The notes below the pieces were generated by a model. The model saw only the letters and a list, made by a program, of their open reading frames with translations, was not told the origin of the DNA and searched no databases. From contig CAIJXT010000024.1 in assembly GCA_903824665.1 (NCBI GenBank), positions 124,001-188,000 on the forward strand: a stretch of 64,000 bases of DNA, in the 5' to 3' direction. The position numbers and the translations under genes were made by a program. Shown piece by piece: positions 28,301-36,000 of the stretch. Source of the stretch: an uncultured Bacteroidota bacterium (GTDB lineage: Bacteria; Bacteroidota; Bacteroidia; Chitinophagales; Chitinophagaceae). Position 1 is the first letter of the stretch; each line of letters begins with the position of its first letter.

Positions 28301-28602
28301 GTTAGTGTCGCATTTGTCATTACAGACACCTGAGACCCTAGCGAAGTACTACCGGCATTGTTGACCGTGAAATAGTTAAAAACGGTAGTTCCGCTTCCAC
28401 TGAAGCTCATAGCTCCGAGAGCTCGAAACGTACCCGTTACGTCATTATAGCTGCCATTGTTTACAAAATTGTTTGCATTAGACGCCACTTGTACGGTACC
28501 GCTGCCAACAACTTTTGTGCCCGAAGCTATGTTGATCGTATTCTGCGCGTACGACGATGTCATGTACAGCAAGCAGGATAATGAGATCAAATATTTTTTC
28601 AT
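22384..28602 (-). CDS. giant T9SS-sorted surface protein with NHL propeller and Ig-like (Big2-type) repeats
   Basis: A 2072-residue secreted protein. Order: signal peptide (1-19); a beta-rich N-terminal region (to about 300); an NHL beta-propeller (about 310-650) with repeated G-x-x-SGDGGxAT and NHRIRKV-type strands; several PKD/Ig-like modules (to about 945); about fourteen Big2-like modules of roughly 75 residues, each ITGxxxxCxG...GGxWSSxN...ATV...GxVTGVxxGTxxITY; and a T9SS C-terminal sorting domain from about residue 2000 (YPNPTAGSLTINSS). The rod of Ig-like modules would hold the propeller far from the cell surface, as in adhesins. It is the last gene of a three-gene run with two S74 proteins, 51 bp downstream of the nearer one. 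Ligand unknown. Confidence 0.88.
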   Translation of the reverse strand: MKKYLISLSCLLYMTSSYAQNTINIASGTKVVGSGTVQVASNANNFVNNGSYNDVTGTFRALGAMSFSGSGTTVFNYFTVNNAGSTSLGSQVSVMTNATLTAGSLATGSGNLYIRTDLNPLANLSVTGILTGTTQGLIAIATVTSGACPVATTLSTNVSGPAMQYQWQSSADGSVYSNISGATSATYAASVNATRWYRCNLTTNNSGYVQATAGVLITTTGGPSISAGTGTIVCSGSAASLTATGGVSYVWAPSAGLSSTVGASVNATPAITTTYTVTGSDAGGCLGTSTVTVSVNPSPSVISGPGGGGIITTVAGNGSVGHTGDGGPATSASVSFNYPRKLRYDASGNLYISDQASIRKISTSGTITTIVGTGTTGFNSDGIPATAALVSNPYAIAFDAAGNMYFNDVNNFRIRKVDHATNLISTYVGGPFGGPSYLPDGSAATATWVLSTSLAFDAAGDLHYYDYNNNIIRKVNHVTGLVTTIAGTPGVSGYSGDNGPATGAKFRGNGGESEICFHANGDLYIVDSRNNRIRKIDHVTNVITTVAGTGFGADTFEPHFSGDGGAATNAQISLPQGLAFDGAGNMYIIDAYNQRVRIVDATGTINTYAGTGTGGFSGDGGSATSAQLYYPAGGIFDANGNFLISDVGNHRIRKVSATAASLTVCVGSSATLSNATAGGSWMSNNGNAAVGVSTGLVTGVSAGTSVITYMTPGGCYSTTVVTVNALPATSVGSGVSICGGTSTTLSASGATTYQWTPVGGLSATTGASVIATPSVTTSYTVKGFSNGCSANALVTVTVMPTPAVNAGSDLSICIGSLTHLAASGATTYVWSPAASVSTTTGFTVSTSPTVTTTYTVVGTTGSCTNSATVTVSVNALPTVSAGPNQVICIGSGTTITATGSSQYIWVPAIGLSATTGATVTASPTVTTTYTVTGGVGSCSNAATVTVSVNPLANAGTISGPNEVCQNANITLVSNGLHSGSWSSASSLIGTVSATGVVTGIGPGETVITYAVTNDCGSITATYPITVNPLPAVPSAITGPTELCAGTNISLVNAGSGGSWTSSNSGQATVSGAGVVSGLAAGAVIISYTNTNGCGSASAVYPITVNPVPSTISGTLFVCPGAITTLTNSPGGGVWSSADATVSVTATNGKVTGITPGTALISYSLPAGCVATAIVTVTPPPSAIGGTLTVCPGATTTLTNAATGGTWTSSAIAKATVDEATGVVTAVSPGVVVITYTLSAGCFNTTVVTVNAAPEEITGALTLCPGNTTTLASLTGGGVWTSNNTAIATVNASTGIVTSVAGVGTATINYTVGVLCPRSVTVTVATPSPNTGDQVVCLGQPVSVALLSNATAGGSWTSSNPDRILISSSTGYLRGLTVGTAIVTYHLDAGCFSTTEMTVNAAVGAITGVANICPGSSTILTNPTPGGIWSSTNTAVATAGTGGIFTGISEGTSIISYSVSAGCYKTINMTVYGFITDISGSALICQGSNSTLASGPSGGTWSSNNTTRATVNISSGVVTGVSAGTAVITYKLGSSGCYVTRVVTVSPSVATITGTANICPGATNSLANSDGGGVWSSSNPASATIDGVTGFVGGIAAGTSVISYVVTPSCYKTFVQTVNALPGAITGGSSVCDGSVITLSSSTGGTWSSSNTAAATISTSGVVAGIAPGNTTITYSVSSTGCQVTQDISVNATPAIITGSLAACLGVPSPLASATGGGVWTSGNIVKATVDPALGIVTGLQTGTTNITYTVSTGCFRKVVVTVFAPPSALTGKDTVCAGLTTALSSTTTGGTWSSSVPATATVSTGGLVRGLSSGVVVITYKIPSSGCQATRQVTVNGLPDAISGTLSLCIGVPQTLSSSGGGVWSSGAVAKATIGASTGVVTGVSAGSANITYTLPTGCISKTTVTVNPSPVAITGPTSVNVGSTATLVCTPGGGAWSSLNVPLATVVTGGIVTGVSDGVATIRYTLGNGCFSARDISVVTPASKGIADETATGNSLFAVYPNPTAGSLTINSSVHGLFSVFTIDGRMVGQFPIDAEITAISLPYDLASGIYMCRFAGIDGSSKMVRIVLNK
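22660..25760 (-). repeat. fourteen Big2-like module repeats within the giant surface gene
   Basis: About fourteen in-frame units of roughly 210-235 bp encode Ig-like modules with the shared blocks GGxWSS, ATV, G(V/I)VTG and TxITY and a Cys near each end. They are moderately diverged. Repeats of this kind can recombine to change adhesin length. Confidence 0.85.
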
Positions 28603-28653
28603 AAAAAATAGATTTTAAACTTTTAAATTATTTGTACCGATTGATCGATTCCT

Positions 28654-30861
28654 TTATTTCTTTGCATTTTGCATACTTTCAATTTTCTTCATCAGCAGTT
28701 CTACCTTCTGCTCCAGGGCAGTGATAGTGCGTTGCTGTTCTTGAACTGCCTTTACAAGCGGCACTGTAAACTCAGCATACGCCAGACTGTAGTTGTCCTT
28801 TGCATTCTGAGGCGTGTGCAAACCACTAAAATCGTAGCCTGCTTCACTCGCTGCTTTTTCAACTTCCTGAGCTATAAATCCTGTATGAACAATTTTTCCT
28901 GCTGCATCATAAGCTGCTGATTCGTTCTTCATATCTGCTGCTGTGCGACCTACGAACTGATCGTACTTGCGAGTATCGAAATTGTACGTGACAGGTTTGA
29001 GTTTCATAATAAACGCCAGTCCGGGCACATTCTCTGTGATTTGAGTTTTGAATCTTGCATCAGACACCGAGGTGAAAGCTACCTGTCCTTCTATCACCGT
29101 AACAGAAGAATTACCAATCCGCACCTTATTGCTTGCATTTACAGACGCACCAAATCCGATCGCTGTAGCATTGGTAAGATCTCCGGTAGCCACATCGGCC
29201 TGGTAGCCTACCGCTGTATTGTTTGACCCGGTTGTATTGGTATACAAACTCCTACCACCGAATGCTGCATTTTGCGACCCGGTAGTATTTAAGTAGAGAC
29301 TGTTTGTACCAAAACCCGAATTACTGCCAGCAGTGTTGTTGTACAAGCTATTGTACCCTGTTGCCGTATTGTCAGTGCCTGTCTGATTCAAACGCGAACT
29401 GTTGTATCCAATACCAACATTCCTTCCGCCGGTAGTGTTTTCATACATTGTCGTTGTTCCCATTCCTACATTACCGTTACCTGTTGTATTTGATTTCAGG
29501 CACATCAACCCTACAGCAGCATTTTCAGAGCCAGTCGTAGAAGCAAGACATAATGCACCAACCGCTGTGTTAGAACCTCCGGTATTGGCACCGAGACTAC
29601 CATATCCGCAAGCCGTATTGAATGTGCCGTTTGTATTAGCTGAAAGGGCATACGCACCCATCGCCGTATTCTGATTACCCGTTAAGTTATTCTGAAGTGA
29701 ATATATACCAACTGCGGAGTTGGCAGTACCGGTAGTATTGCTTTGCATGCTATGGGCGCCTACTGCTGAATTGTCATTGGCTGTTGTGTTGCCGTTCAGT
29801 GTATACAAACCAACTGCAGTATTCTGCGAACCGGTTGTATTGTTTGCCAGTGTAGATGCGCCCAATGCCGCATTGTAACCTCCGGTGGTATTAACCATCA
29901 AACTCTGGTGACCCACTGCGGCATTGTATGCGCCGGAAGTATTTGCAGCCAGGCTATTGTAGCCATTCGTCGAATTGTAATATCCGGTTGTATTTGCAGC
30001 CATACTGGAATGTCCTGTTGCCGTATTCTCGCTACCGGTTGTATTTGCAGCCAAGCTGGAATGTCCTGTTGCCGTATTCTTACTACCGCTTGTATTTGTG
30101 GTCAAGCTCTGGTAACCTACTGCTGTGTTTTCATTGCCAGCAGTATTGGCTGTGAGGCTCTTGTATCCTATAGCGGTATTAGTACTCCCTGTCATGTTGT
30201 CCTTAATACTCTGGTACCCAACGGCGGTATTATAATACCCGGTGGTGTTTGCATACAAAGTCTTACTGCCTACGGCTGTGTTACGACCATTACCAGAACT
30301 CTGATTCATAAGCGATGAATCACCTATTGCCACCATATTCCCCAGAAATATGTTTGCATTCAGCGCTTTGGTACCTAACGCAACATTGCTGTAGCCATAA
30401 GTAGCAGACTCTCCTGCTTTTATACCCAGCGATACATTACCTGTACCGGGTGTGACTTCACCAGCCCATTGGTTCTTAACTTTTATCCTGAATGAAACAC
30501 TGTCTGTTGTACCAATAAAGCTCGTACCGCTTGTGCCTGCATTGCCTGTTAATGCCCATCCTGCTGATCCACCACCGCCAGATACCGCTGTCCAGGCAGA
30601 TCCATTGTAATAGTAGAAACCCGGTGTATTGTCCGTCTGGTACACCAAAAGGCCGGTTGCCGGTGTACTTATGGCATCGCGCTGAGACATAGTCATACGC
30701 GGTGTCAGTACACCTTTATCTGTTGCGCTAACATCCAGCATGGCCGATGCAACGGGTGCCGCTCCGGAATTGTTTATTGCCAATCCCTGGGCATTTGCGA
30801 TCGGGCTGCTCAGCGCGAGGGCTGCAACAGAGGCAATCGAAAGCATTACTTGCTTTTTCAT
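28654..30861 (-). CDS. tail-fibre-like protein with 17-residue head repeats and C-terminal S74 chaperone domain (copy 1)
   Basis: A 735-residue protein with a signal peptide (1-24), the conserved Bacteroidota N-terminal block (SAMLDVSATDKGVLTPRMT, then GLLVYQTD and GFYYYNGSAW), about 24 repeats of 17 residues of the type NTAVGYQSLTTNTTGSE (about 142-575), and a C-terminal intramolecular chaperone/S74 peptidase domain beginning SDARFK (S600, K605), then GFIAQEVEKAA and a coiled coil. S74 domains trimerise phage tail fibres and self-cleave; the S-D-x-R-x-K dyad is intact. The head repeats resemble YadA-type left-handed beta-roll repeats. No T9SS sorting domain is present. A trimeric surface or periplasmic fibre is the likely product. 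Confidence 0.88.
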   Translation of the reverse strand: MKKQVMLSIASVAALALSSPIANAQGLAINNSGAAPVASAMLDVSATDKGVLTPRMTMSQRDAISTPATGLLVYQTDNTPGFYYYNGSAWTAVSGGGGSAGWALTGNAGTSGTSFIGTTDSVSFRIKVKNQWAGEVTPGTGNVSLGIKAGESATYGYSNVALGTKALNANIFLGNMVAIGDSSLMNQSSGNGRNTAVGSKTLYANTTGYYNTAVGYQSIKDNMTGSTNTAIGYKSLTANTAGNENTAVGYQSLTTNTSGSKNTATGHSSLAANTTGSENTATGHSSMAANTTGYYNSTNGYNSLAANTSGAYNAAVGHQSLMVNTTGGYNAALGASTLANNTTGSQNTAVGLYTLNGNTTANDNSAVGAHSMQSNTTGTANSAVGIYSLQNNLTGNQNTAMGAYALSANTNGTFNTACGYGSLGANTGGSNTAVGALCLASTTGSENAAVGLMCLKSNTTGNGNVGMGTTTMYENTTGGRNVGIGYNSSRLNQTGTDNTATGYNSLYNNTAGSNSGFGTNSLYLNTTGSQNAAFGGRSLYTNTTGSNNTAVGYQADVATGDLTNATAIGFGASVNASNKVRIGNSSVTVIEGQVAFTSVSDARFKTQITENVPGLAFIMKLKPVTYNFDTRKYDQFVGRTAADMKNESAAYDAAGKIVHTGFIAQEVEKAASEAGYDFSGLHTPQNAKDNYSLAYAEFTVPLVKAVQEQQRTITALEQKVELLMKKIESMQNAKK
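29130..30438 (-). repeat. about 24 tandem 51-bp repeats (17-residue head repeats)
   Basis: In-frame tandem units encoding N-(T/S)-A-V-G-x-x-(S)-L-x-x-N-T-T-G-x-x. Several neighbouring units are close to identical (for example around 30000-30090), which makes copy-number change by recombination possible. Confidence 0.9.
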
Positions 30862-30888
30862 ACTATATGTTTTTAAAGGTAAGAAATT

Positions 30889-32454
30889 CTATTTATTCCC
30901 CGAGTCTGGTAGTGTAGTCGCAGATTTGGCATTTTCCAAAGCCTGCATTCTAGCTACCAACTCAGTCAACTGGGTACGCATTTCTGTATTTGATTTTTCA
31001 AGCGTTGCCTTTGCTTGTAGCAGTGCTGCAATTGTCTGCTGCTGCTCCTGCACAGCCTTTACAAGTGGCACAGTAAATTCGGCATAGGCGAGGCTATAAT
31101 TATCTTTTTCACTTTGCGGCTTGTGGATACCGCTGAAATCAAAACCCGCTTCCTGTGCTGCTTTCTCTACATCCTGCGCCAGAAAACCAGTGTGCAATAT
31201 CTGTTCAGCCGCAGCAAAGTCTGCCGCATGTTTTTGAATATTGCTGTCGGCCTGACCCACAAAACGCTCATACTTGCGTGTGTCAAAATGATAAGTCACC
31301 GGCTTCAGCTTCATAATAAAAGACAAACCCGGTACATTCTCCTGAATCTGTGTTTTGAAACGGGCGTCAGATACCGATGTAAATGCCACCTGTCCTTCAA
31401 TTACCGAAACGCTTGAATTACCGATCCGCACCTTGTTGCTTGCATTACAAATAGCATTAGCGCCTATTACCGTTGCATTGCTGAGGTTTGATGTGCTTAC
31501 GTCGGCATTGTAACCTACTGCCGTATTATTACTGCCTGTAACATTAGAGAACAACGACTGTGCACCAAACGCACTGTTACTGTTTCCTGTAGTATTCTGC
31601 ATCATCGCGACGTACCCACAGGCGCTATTGCTATTGCCGGTGGTATTATTTTGTATTGCACTACCCCCAAATCCGGAGTTTGAACTACCGGTAGTATTGG
31701 CATAAACCGAATAATTTCCTGATCCGGTATTACCTGTTCCGGTTGTATTAGCTGTAAGACTCTGGTAACCGGTAGCGGTATTACCATTGCCATCTGTATT
31801 AGAAGCCAGGCTTTGGTAACCAACTCCTGTGTTGCCACCAAAACCACGGTTTACAGCCAGGCTCTGATACCCGATAGCCGTATTTGCATACCCGGTATTC
31901 AGATTCAGACTCTGATACCCTATAGCCACATTGTAGTCGCCGTTTACATTAGTTGCAAGACTTTGCGTGCCTACAGCAGTATTCTTTACGCTGGCCGATT
32001 GGTTTTTGCCAGCATTTTGACCCAAAGAAACACTGGCACTTGCTGTAACCTCACCGACCCATTCATTATTAACACGAAACCTTAGCGGCACACCATCTGT
32101 AGTACCCACAAAATTGCTGGACGCCGATGTACCCGAATTGCCACTCAGCCCCCAACCCGCAGATGTAGCCCCAGCTACTGCTGTCCATGCACTGCCACTG
32201 TAATAATAGAAGCCCGATGTACCGTCTGTTTGAAAAATGAGCAATCCGGTGGCCGGACTCGCAATTGCATTGCGCTGTGCATTTGTCATTCTGGGCGTCA
32301 GCATACCTTTGTCAGTTGCACTTACATCCAGCATAGCTGAAGCGACGGGCGCTGCTCCGGAAGTGTTGACAGCCAGCCCCTGTGCCGTACTGTAGTTTGT
32401 AGAAAACGATAATAATGTTGCTGTTGCAATCGGCAATAAAACGTTCTTTTTCAT
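30889..32454 (-). CDS. tail-fibre-like protein with head repeats and C-terminal S74 domain (copy 2)
   Basis: A 521-residue paralogue of the downstream gene, with the same signal peptide type (ending STAQ), N-terminal SAMLDVSATDKGMLTPRMT block, about ten 17-residue head repeats (DNA 31440-32030), and an S74 chaperone domain with the dyad SDARFK (S362, K367) followed by HTGFLAQDVEKAA and a longer C-terminal coiled coil (about residues 460-510). The two proteins differ mainly in head-repeat number and in the coiled-coil tail. It is the first gene after the 525-bp control region below the hybrid two-component regulator, and the gap to copy 1 is only 27 bp, so the two and the giant gene probably form one operon. 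Confidence 0.88.
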   Translation of the reverse strand: MKKNVLLPIATATLLSFSTNYSTAQGLAVNTSGAAPVASAMLDVSATDKGMLTPRMTNAQRNAIASPATGLLIFQTDGTSGFYYYSGSAWTAVAGATSAGWGLSGNSGTSASSNFVGTTDGVPLRFRVNNEWVGEVTASASVSLGQNAGKNQSASVKNTAVGTQSLATNVNGDYNVAIGYQSLNLNTGYANTAIGYQSLAVNRGFGGNTGVGYQSLASNTDGNGNTATGYQSLTANTTGTGNTGSGNYSVYANTTGSSNSGFGGSAIQNNTTGNSNSACGYVAMMQNTTGNSNSAFGAQSLFSNVTGSNNTAVGYNADVSTSNLSNATVIGANAICNASNKVRIGNSSVSVIEGQVAFTSVSDARFKTQIQENVPGLSFIMKLKPVTYHFDTRKYERFVGQADSNIQKHAADFAAAEQILHTGFLAQDVEKAAQEAGFDFSGIHKPQSEKDNYSLAYAEFTVPLVKAVQEQQQTIAALLQAKATLEKSNTEMRTQLTELVARMQALENAKSATTLPDSGNK

Positions 32455-32979
32455 TTCTGCTTTACTTTTTAGTTTTTAATAAATATGTTTTTTATTTCAA
32501 CCATTTCCGGATTACCCCGGATATCTTTGTTACTTTCTTTTTAATATTTTGGGGCGTTAGCCATACCACTAATCTGTTTCGAGAGATCGGTATTCACTTT
32601 TTCGAGCGCCGAAATTTTTTGTTCCTATGTTGTATTTTACCCTATTTCCACCTCCTTTTAGATAATAGCAGGTGCCAAAAACAAACTATTAGACTGATTT
32701 TTTATTATAATTTATTTTTAAAAATGCATTTGCATCGCATCGGATTACAATAAATCACCTTTTAGCACGATACAAAGTAGGAACCGTACAAGCAACAAAC
32801 CTGCCAATCAGGTCAACAAACCTGCCAAATAAAATCAAACAATTGATTTACATTGATTTAGACACAAATTATAATCTTCATCAATTACCTCCATTAACAG
32901 AAGCAATAACAAATGAACTGCTGAAAATGCAGATTAATTACTGAAGACGGGCAAAAAACGGCAGGCAAAAAGGAATTTT
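32455..32979. other. AT-rich intergenic region between the hybrid regulator and the surface operon
   Basis: A 525-bp stretch with no convincing gene; the only open frame (32415-32753, plus strand) overlaps the antisense of copy 2 and has a phenylalanine-rich, unlikely composition. It holds the long upstream region of the S74 operon. Its upper third carries the paired direct repeats at 32793-32860. I did not find an exact TAnnTTTG element on the minus strand. Confidence 0.6.
32793..32860. promoter_or_regulatory. paired direct repeats, candidate AraC-type operator
   Basis: CAACAAACCTGCCAA occurs exactly at 32793-32807 and 32814-32828, start to start 21 bp (two helical turns). A second pair, ATTGATTTA, lies at 32842-32850 and 32852-32860, start to start 10 bp (one turn). 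AraC-family dimers usually bind two direct half-sites 21 bp apart. The adjacent hybrid regulator ends in an AraC domain, so it is a natural candidate binder. Confidence 0.5.
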
Positions 32980-35763
32980 TTAAAGGAATTCTGTTGCTTT
33001 TTTGCCGAATCTTTCATAGAACTGACGTGAAAAGTATGCAGCGGTATCGTAGCCAACCCTGTTTGCTACATCTTCTACCTTCGTTATATCTCCAGCCTGC
33101 AGCAACTCCAGCGCACGCTGAAGCCGTACCTCTTTGATCAGTTGCGCGGGTGTGCATCCGGTTAGGTTTTTTGAGCATCTGTAGAGTTGGCGCTCACTCA
33201 TATTCAATTCATACGCCAGATCAAAAACCGAAATTGAGGTGGTCTTGATACGCGCAAGTACATATTCTGTAACTTTTATTCTGAACTCAACAGCGTCTTT
33301 GCTGTCCTCCGGGATATCGTCTGGCTCAGGTGGTAACTCAGTAAAAAGTAGCCTTTCCTTTTGATTCTGCAACAGATTGAACGTTCTGATCCTGAGTTCT
33401 GCGGCATTAAATGGTTTCGCAATATAATCATCAATTCCCAGCCGCAGCATATTCATCCTGCTCTCATTATCGTTTAGGGCTGTGAGTGTAATGACCGGTA
33501 TTCTCCTAAGTTGTTGATCCTTTTTTATCCGGTCTACAAATTCCTTACCATCCATTTCCGGCATCATCACATCTGATATGATCAGGTCTGGTGTATTACT
33601 ACGCAACCACTCGATCGCTTCCCGGCCATTACCTGCTTCAGCAATATTAACCTTATCCCCAAGTATCTCGCGTACGTAGTACCTCATCTCGTTGTTGTCC
33701 TCAACAAGTAATACCGTTTGCCGGGTTCCAAATTGATCCCAATGTGTCTCTGGCTCTGTAAATGGCTGTACTGTAGTAATTTCGGACGGTGCATTTTTAA
33801 CAATGGGGAACTGCAACACAAATGTTGTCCCATCAGTATTGCTTTTTACATCTACTGTGCCATTCATTTCCAATGTAAATTCCCTCACCAGAGCAAGCCC
33901 TATACCTGCACCTTCTTCCCTGCCCGCCTCACCATTCCCCTGAAAAAACCGGTCGAAAATATGCGGCAGATCTTGTGCACTGATTGCTTTTCCTGTATTT
34001 GTAAACTGTAATTCAATATAATTGCCATCCTGCACAATGAAGCCACTCACCACTATTGAACCGCCAGGGTTGTTAAACTTTATTGCATTGTACACCAGAT
34101 TATTGACAATCTTTTCAAATCTGACTTCGTCTAGCAATACACAAACACCTTCTATCCCGGCACTATTGAAATGAAGGGAAAGGCCACCATTTTGTATCAA
34201 TGTTTCAAAAGCAAAGACCATTCGCTTCAACATTGACGAAATTTCCACTTCGCCCATATGGGGAGCTGTTGCCCTGGCTTCCTGTTTCGACAGGTCAAGT
34301 ATCTCGCCTACCATGTGCTGCAACTTACGGCTGTTGGCATAGGCAACCTCTACTTTGGTACTCAGGTATTCATCTTCTTCTTTTACCTTCTCCCGCATCA
34401 ACTCCAGCATACCGGCTATCAGAGTGACGGGCGTGCGCAATTCATGGGAAATATTAGCGAGAAATCTCGCCTTCATCACCGCGGATTGCTCCAACTGCAT
34501 CGCAAGCTGATCTTTTATTACCAGCGACTCCTGTAGGGTTTGCGCCATCGCTTCCGACTTATTTTTTTCATCAGCCAGCCTGGCATTGCTCATTTTTTGC
34601 TTCCTGTTGTTACGCAGCACAATCAAGACCAGGACAGAAAGTAATAACATTCCGGATACAAAAAACACCTGCTCTGCCCTTTTTTGCTTTCCCAGAGCGT
34701 TGTTTACCTCTATCTGCTTGTCTTTTAGCATTGCCTCACGCTGGGTCTCCAACCTTGCAATGCTATTTTCGTTAGCTGCAGAAAAAACAGTATCTCTTAA
34801 CTTATAGCTCTCATTCAGTTTTGCATAAGCTTTCTCGTGCATGCCTGCCAGACTATACGCCTCAGCAAGGCTATGGGTAAATTCTAAGACTACATCATCA
34901 TTATCCAGCTTTTTACCTTCCAGAACTGCTCTCTCAAGGTACGAAATCGCCATGTTCAGTTCGGCCTGTTTGTTACTTTTGCCTGTCTTTGCAATGCCAA
35001 GGTAGGCTTCCCCGATATTGCCAAGATTCAGTGCATAAAAACGGATATTGCCAAGCGCCTGCTGTATATACACTGCAATCAGCATGTTTTTCAATGCATT
35101 CTCGTAATCTTGCATGTTGAGATACACATTGCCAATATTTCCATAACTTCTTGCTAATGCATCGCTATCATGCATAGCTTTAGACAGGCTGAGCACCCGG
35201 TAATAATTAGATAGTGCGCTGTCGTAGTTTTTCAATTCCAGAAAAACGTTGCCAACACCCATCTGTGCCAATGCTACTCCCTTGCTATCGCCCGATTCAG
35301 CAAAAAGACGTAACGCCTGCTGCTGATATTTTAAAGACTGAACAAAATCTTTTTGCCTGTGGTACACATTCCCGATACTTAAATGGGCTTTTGCCTGATT
35401 TTTTATGTCGCCACGTTCCTCATTGATTCTTAGGAATTCAAAATTGTACTTCAGTGCCTGAGCATAATCGGCCATGGAATAGTAATACATACCCAACCGG
35501 CTACAGCTCGCCATAGCCCCCCACTTCCATCCGAGCCGCTCAGATAATTCCAATCCGGTTTTTGTATACCTTATTCCTTCCTTAGTGTCCAGATTCTCAT
35601 ACGCCCGCCCCAACAACAGATAAAGCCTCACCTTATTCGTATCATCCTGGTAGTTCTTTATTTCAGCAATCAGCGAATCTGCTTTTTGCTTTGGTGTTTT
35701 TTGCGCAATCACTTTAACCGGCAAAATGCACAATAGAATTACTATTACTGTGTACTTTATCAT
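32980..35763 (-). CDS. hybrid two-component regulator: TPR sensor, histidine kinase, receiver and AraC DNA-binding domain
   Basis: A 927-residue single-chain signalling protein. Order: signal peptide (1-20), six to seven TPR repeats (about 35-330) expected in the periplasm, a coiled coil, one membrane helix (about 367-386), HisKA with phospho-acceptor H440 in NISHELRTP, HATPase with N-box NNLVYNAIKFN and G-box GAGIGLALVREF, a receiver domain with phospho-acceptor D731 in IISDVMMPEMDG and the later TLTAL and K (YIAKPF), and an AraC helix-turn-helix (about 825-927, ending GYDTAAYFSRQFYERFGKK). It senses an unknown periplasmic signal or protein partner and regulates transcription directly. It lies upstream of the surface operon in the same orientation. 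Confidence 0.95.
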   Translation of the reverse strand: MIKYTVIVILLCILPVKVIAQKTPKQKADSLIAEIKNYQDDTNKVRLYLLLGRAYENLDTKEGIRYTKTGLELSERLGWKWGAMASCSRLGMYYYSMADYAQALKYNFEFLRINEERGDIKNQAKAHLSIGNVYHRQKDFVQSLKYQQQALRLFAESGDSKGVALAQMGVGNVFLELKNYDSALSNYYRVLSLSKAMHDSDALARSYGNIGNVYLNMQDYENALKNMLIAVYIQQALGNIRFYALNLGNIGEAYLGIAKTGKSNKQAELNMAISYLERAVLEGKKLDNDDVVLEFTHSLAEAYSLAGMHEKAYAKLNESYKLRDTVFSAANENSIARLETQREAMLKDKQIEVNNALGKQKRAEQVFFVSGMLLLSVLVLIVLRNNRKQKMSNARLADEKNKSEAMAQTLQESLVIKDQLAMQLEQSAVMKARFLANISHELRTPVTLIAGMLELMREKVKEEDEYLSTKVEVAYANSRKLQHMVGEILDLSKQEARATAPHMGEVEISSMLKRMVFAFETLIQNGGLSLHFNSAGIEGVCVLLDEVRFEKIVNNLVYNAIKFNNPGGSIVVSGFIVQDGNYIELQFTNTGKAISAQDLPHIFDRFFQGNGEAGREEGAGIGLALVREFTLEMNGTVDVKSNTDGTTFVLQFPIVKNAPSEITTVQPFTEPETHWDQFGTRQTVLLVEDNNEMRYYVREILGDKVNIAEAGNGREAIEWLRSNTPDLIISDVMMPEMDGKEFVDRIKKDQQLRRIPVITLTALNDNESRMNMLRLGIDDYIAKPFNAAELRIRTFNLLQNQKERLLFTELPPEPDDIPEDSKDAVEFRIKVTEYVLARIKTTSISVFDLAYELNMSERQLYRCSKNLTGCTPAQLIKEVRLQRALELLQAGDITKVEDVANRVGYDTAAYFSRQFYERFGKKATEFL

Positions 35764-35801
35764 CTAAAAATCAAATGTTTATCTCAAAAATCAGACCAAG
35801 A

Positions 35802-35809
35802 CAAATATA
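35802..35809 (-). promoter_or_regulatory. candidate -7 element of the hybrid regulator gene
   Basis: On the minus strand: TATATTTG, an exact TAnnTTTG match, 38 bp before the start codon. Confidence 0.45.
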
Positions 35810-36000
35810 GTTTTATTTACAGAACATTAAGATAAAAGTATTGGTTTTATTCAATTTACAAATATTTACCAAAATTAAGCAGATCAGAATTTTGCATAGC
35901 ACTATCCACAAGATCAACAAATACTCGATTTCATGAAATATTCAATAGTATTAGTATGCCATACAACATGACTCCAAATAATTAACAGAATTTCATCTAT

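Noticed and set aside
29130..30438. A CRISPR-like array because of regular repeats
   Set aside because: The 51-bp units are in frame, diverged and coding, without spacers; they encode the 17-residue head repeats.
28654..32454. A prophage remnant, because S74 domains are known from phage tail fibres
   Set aside because: The proteins have Sec signal peptides and the Bacteroidota-specific N-terminal block, and no phage structural, integrase or lysis genes are nearby.
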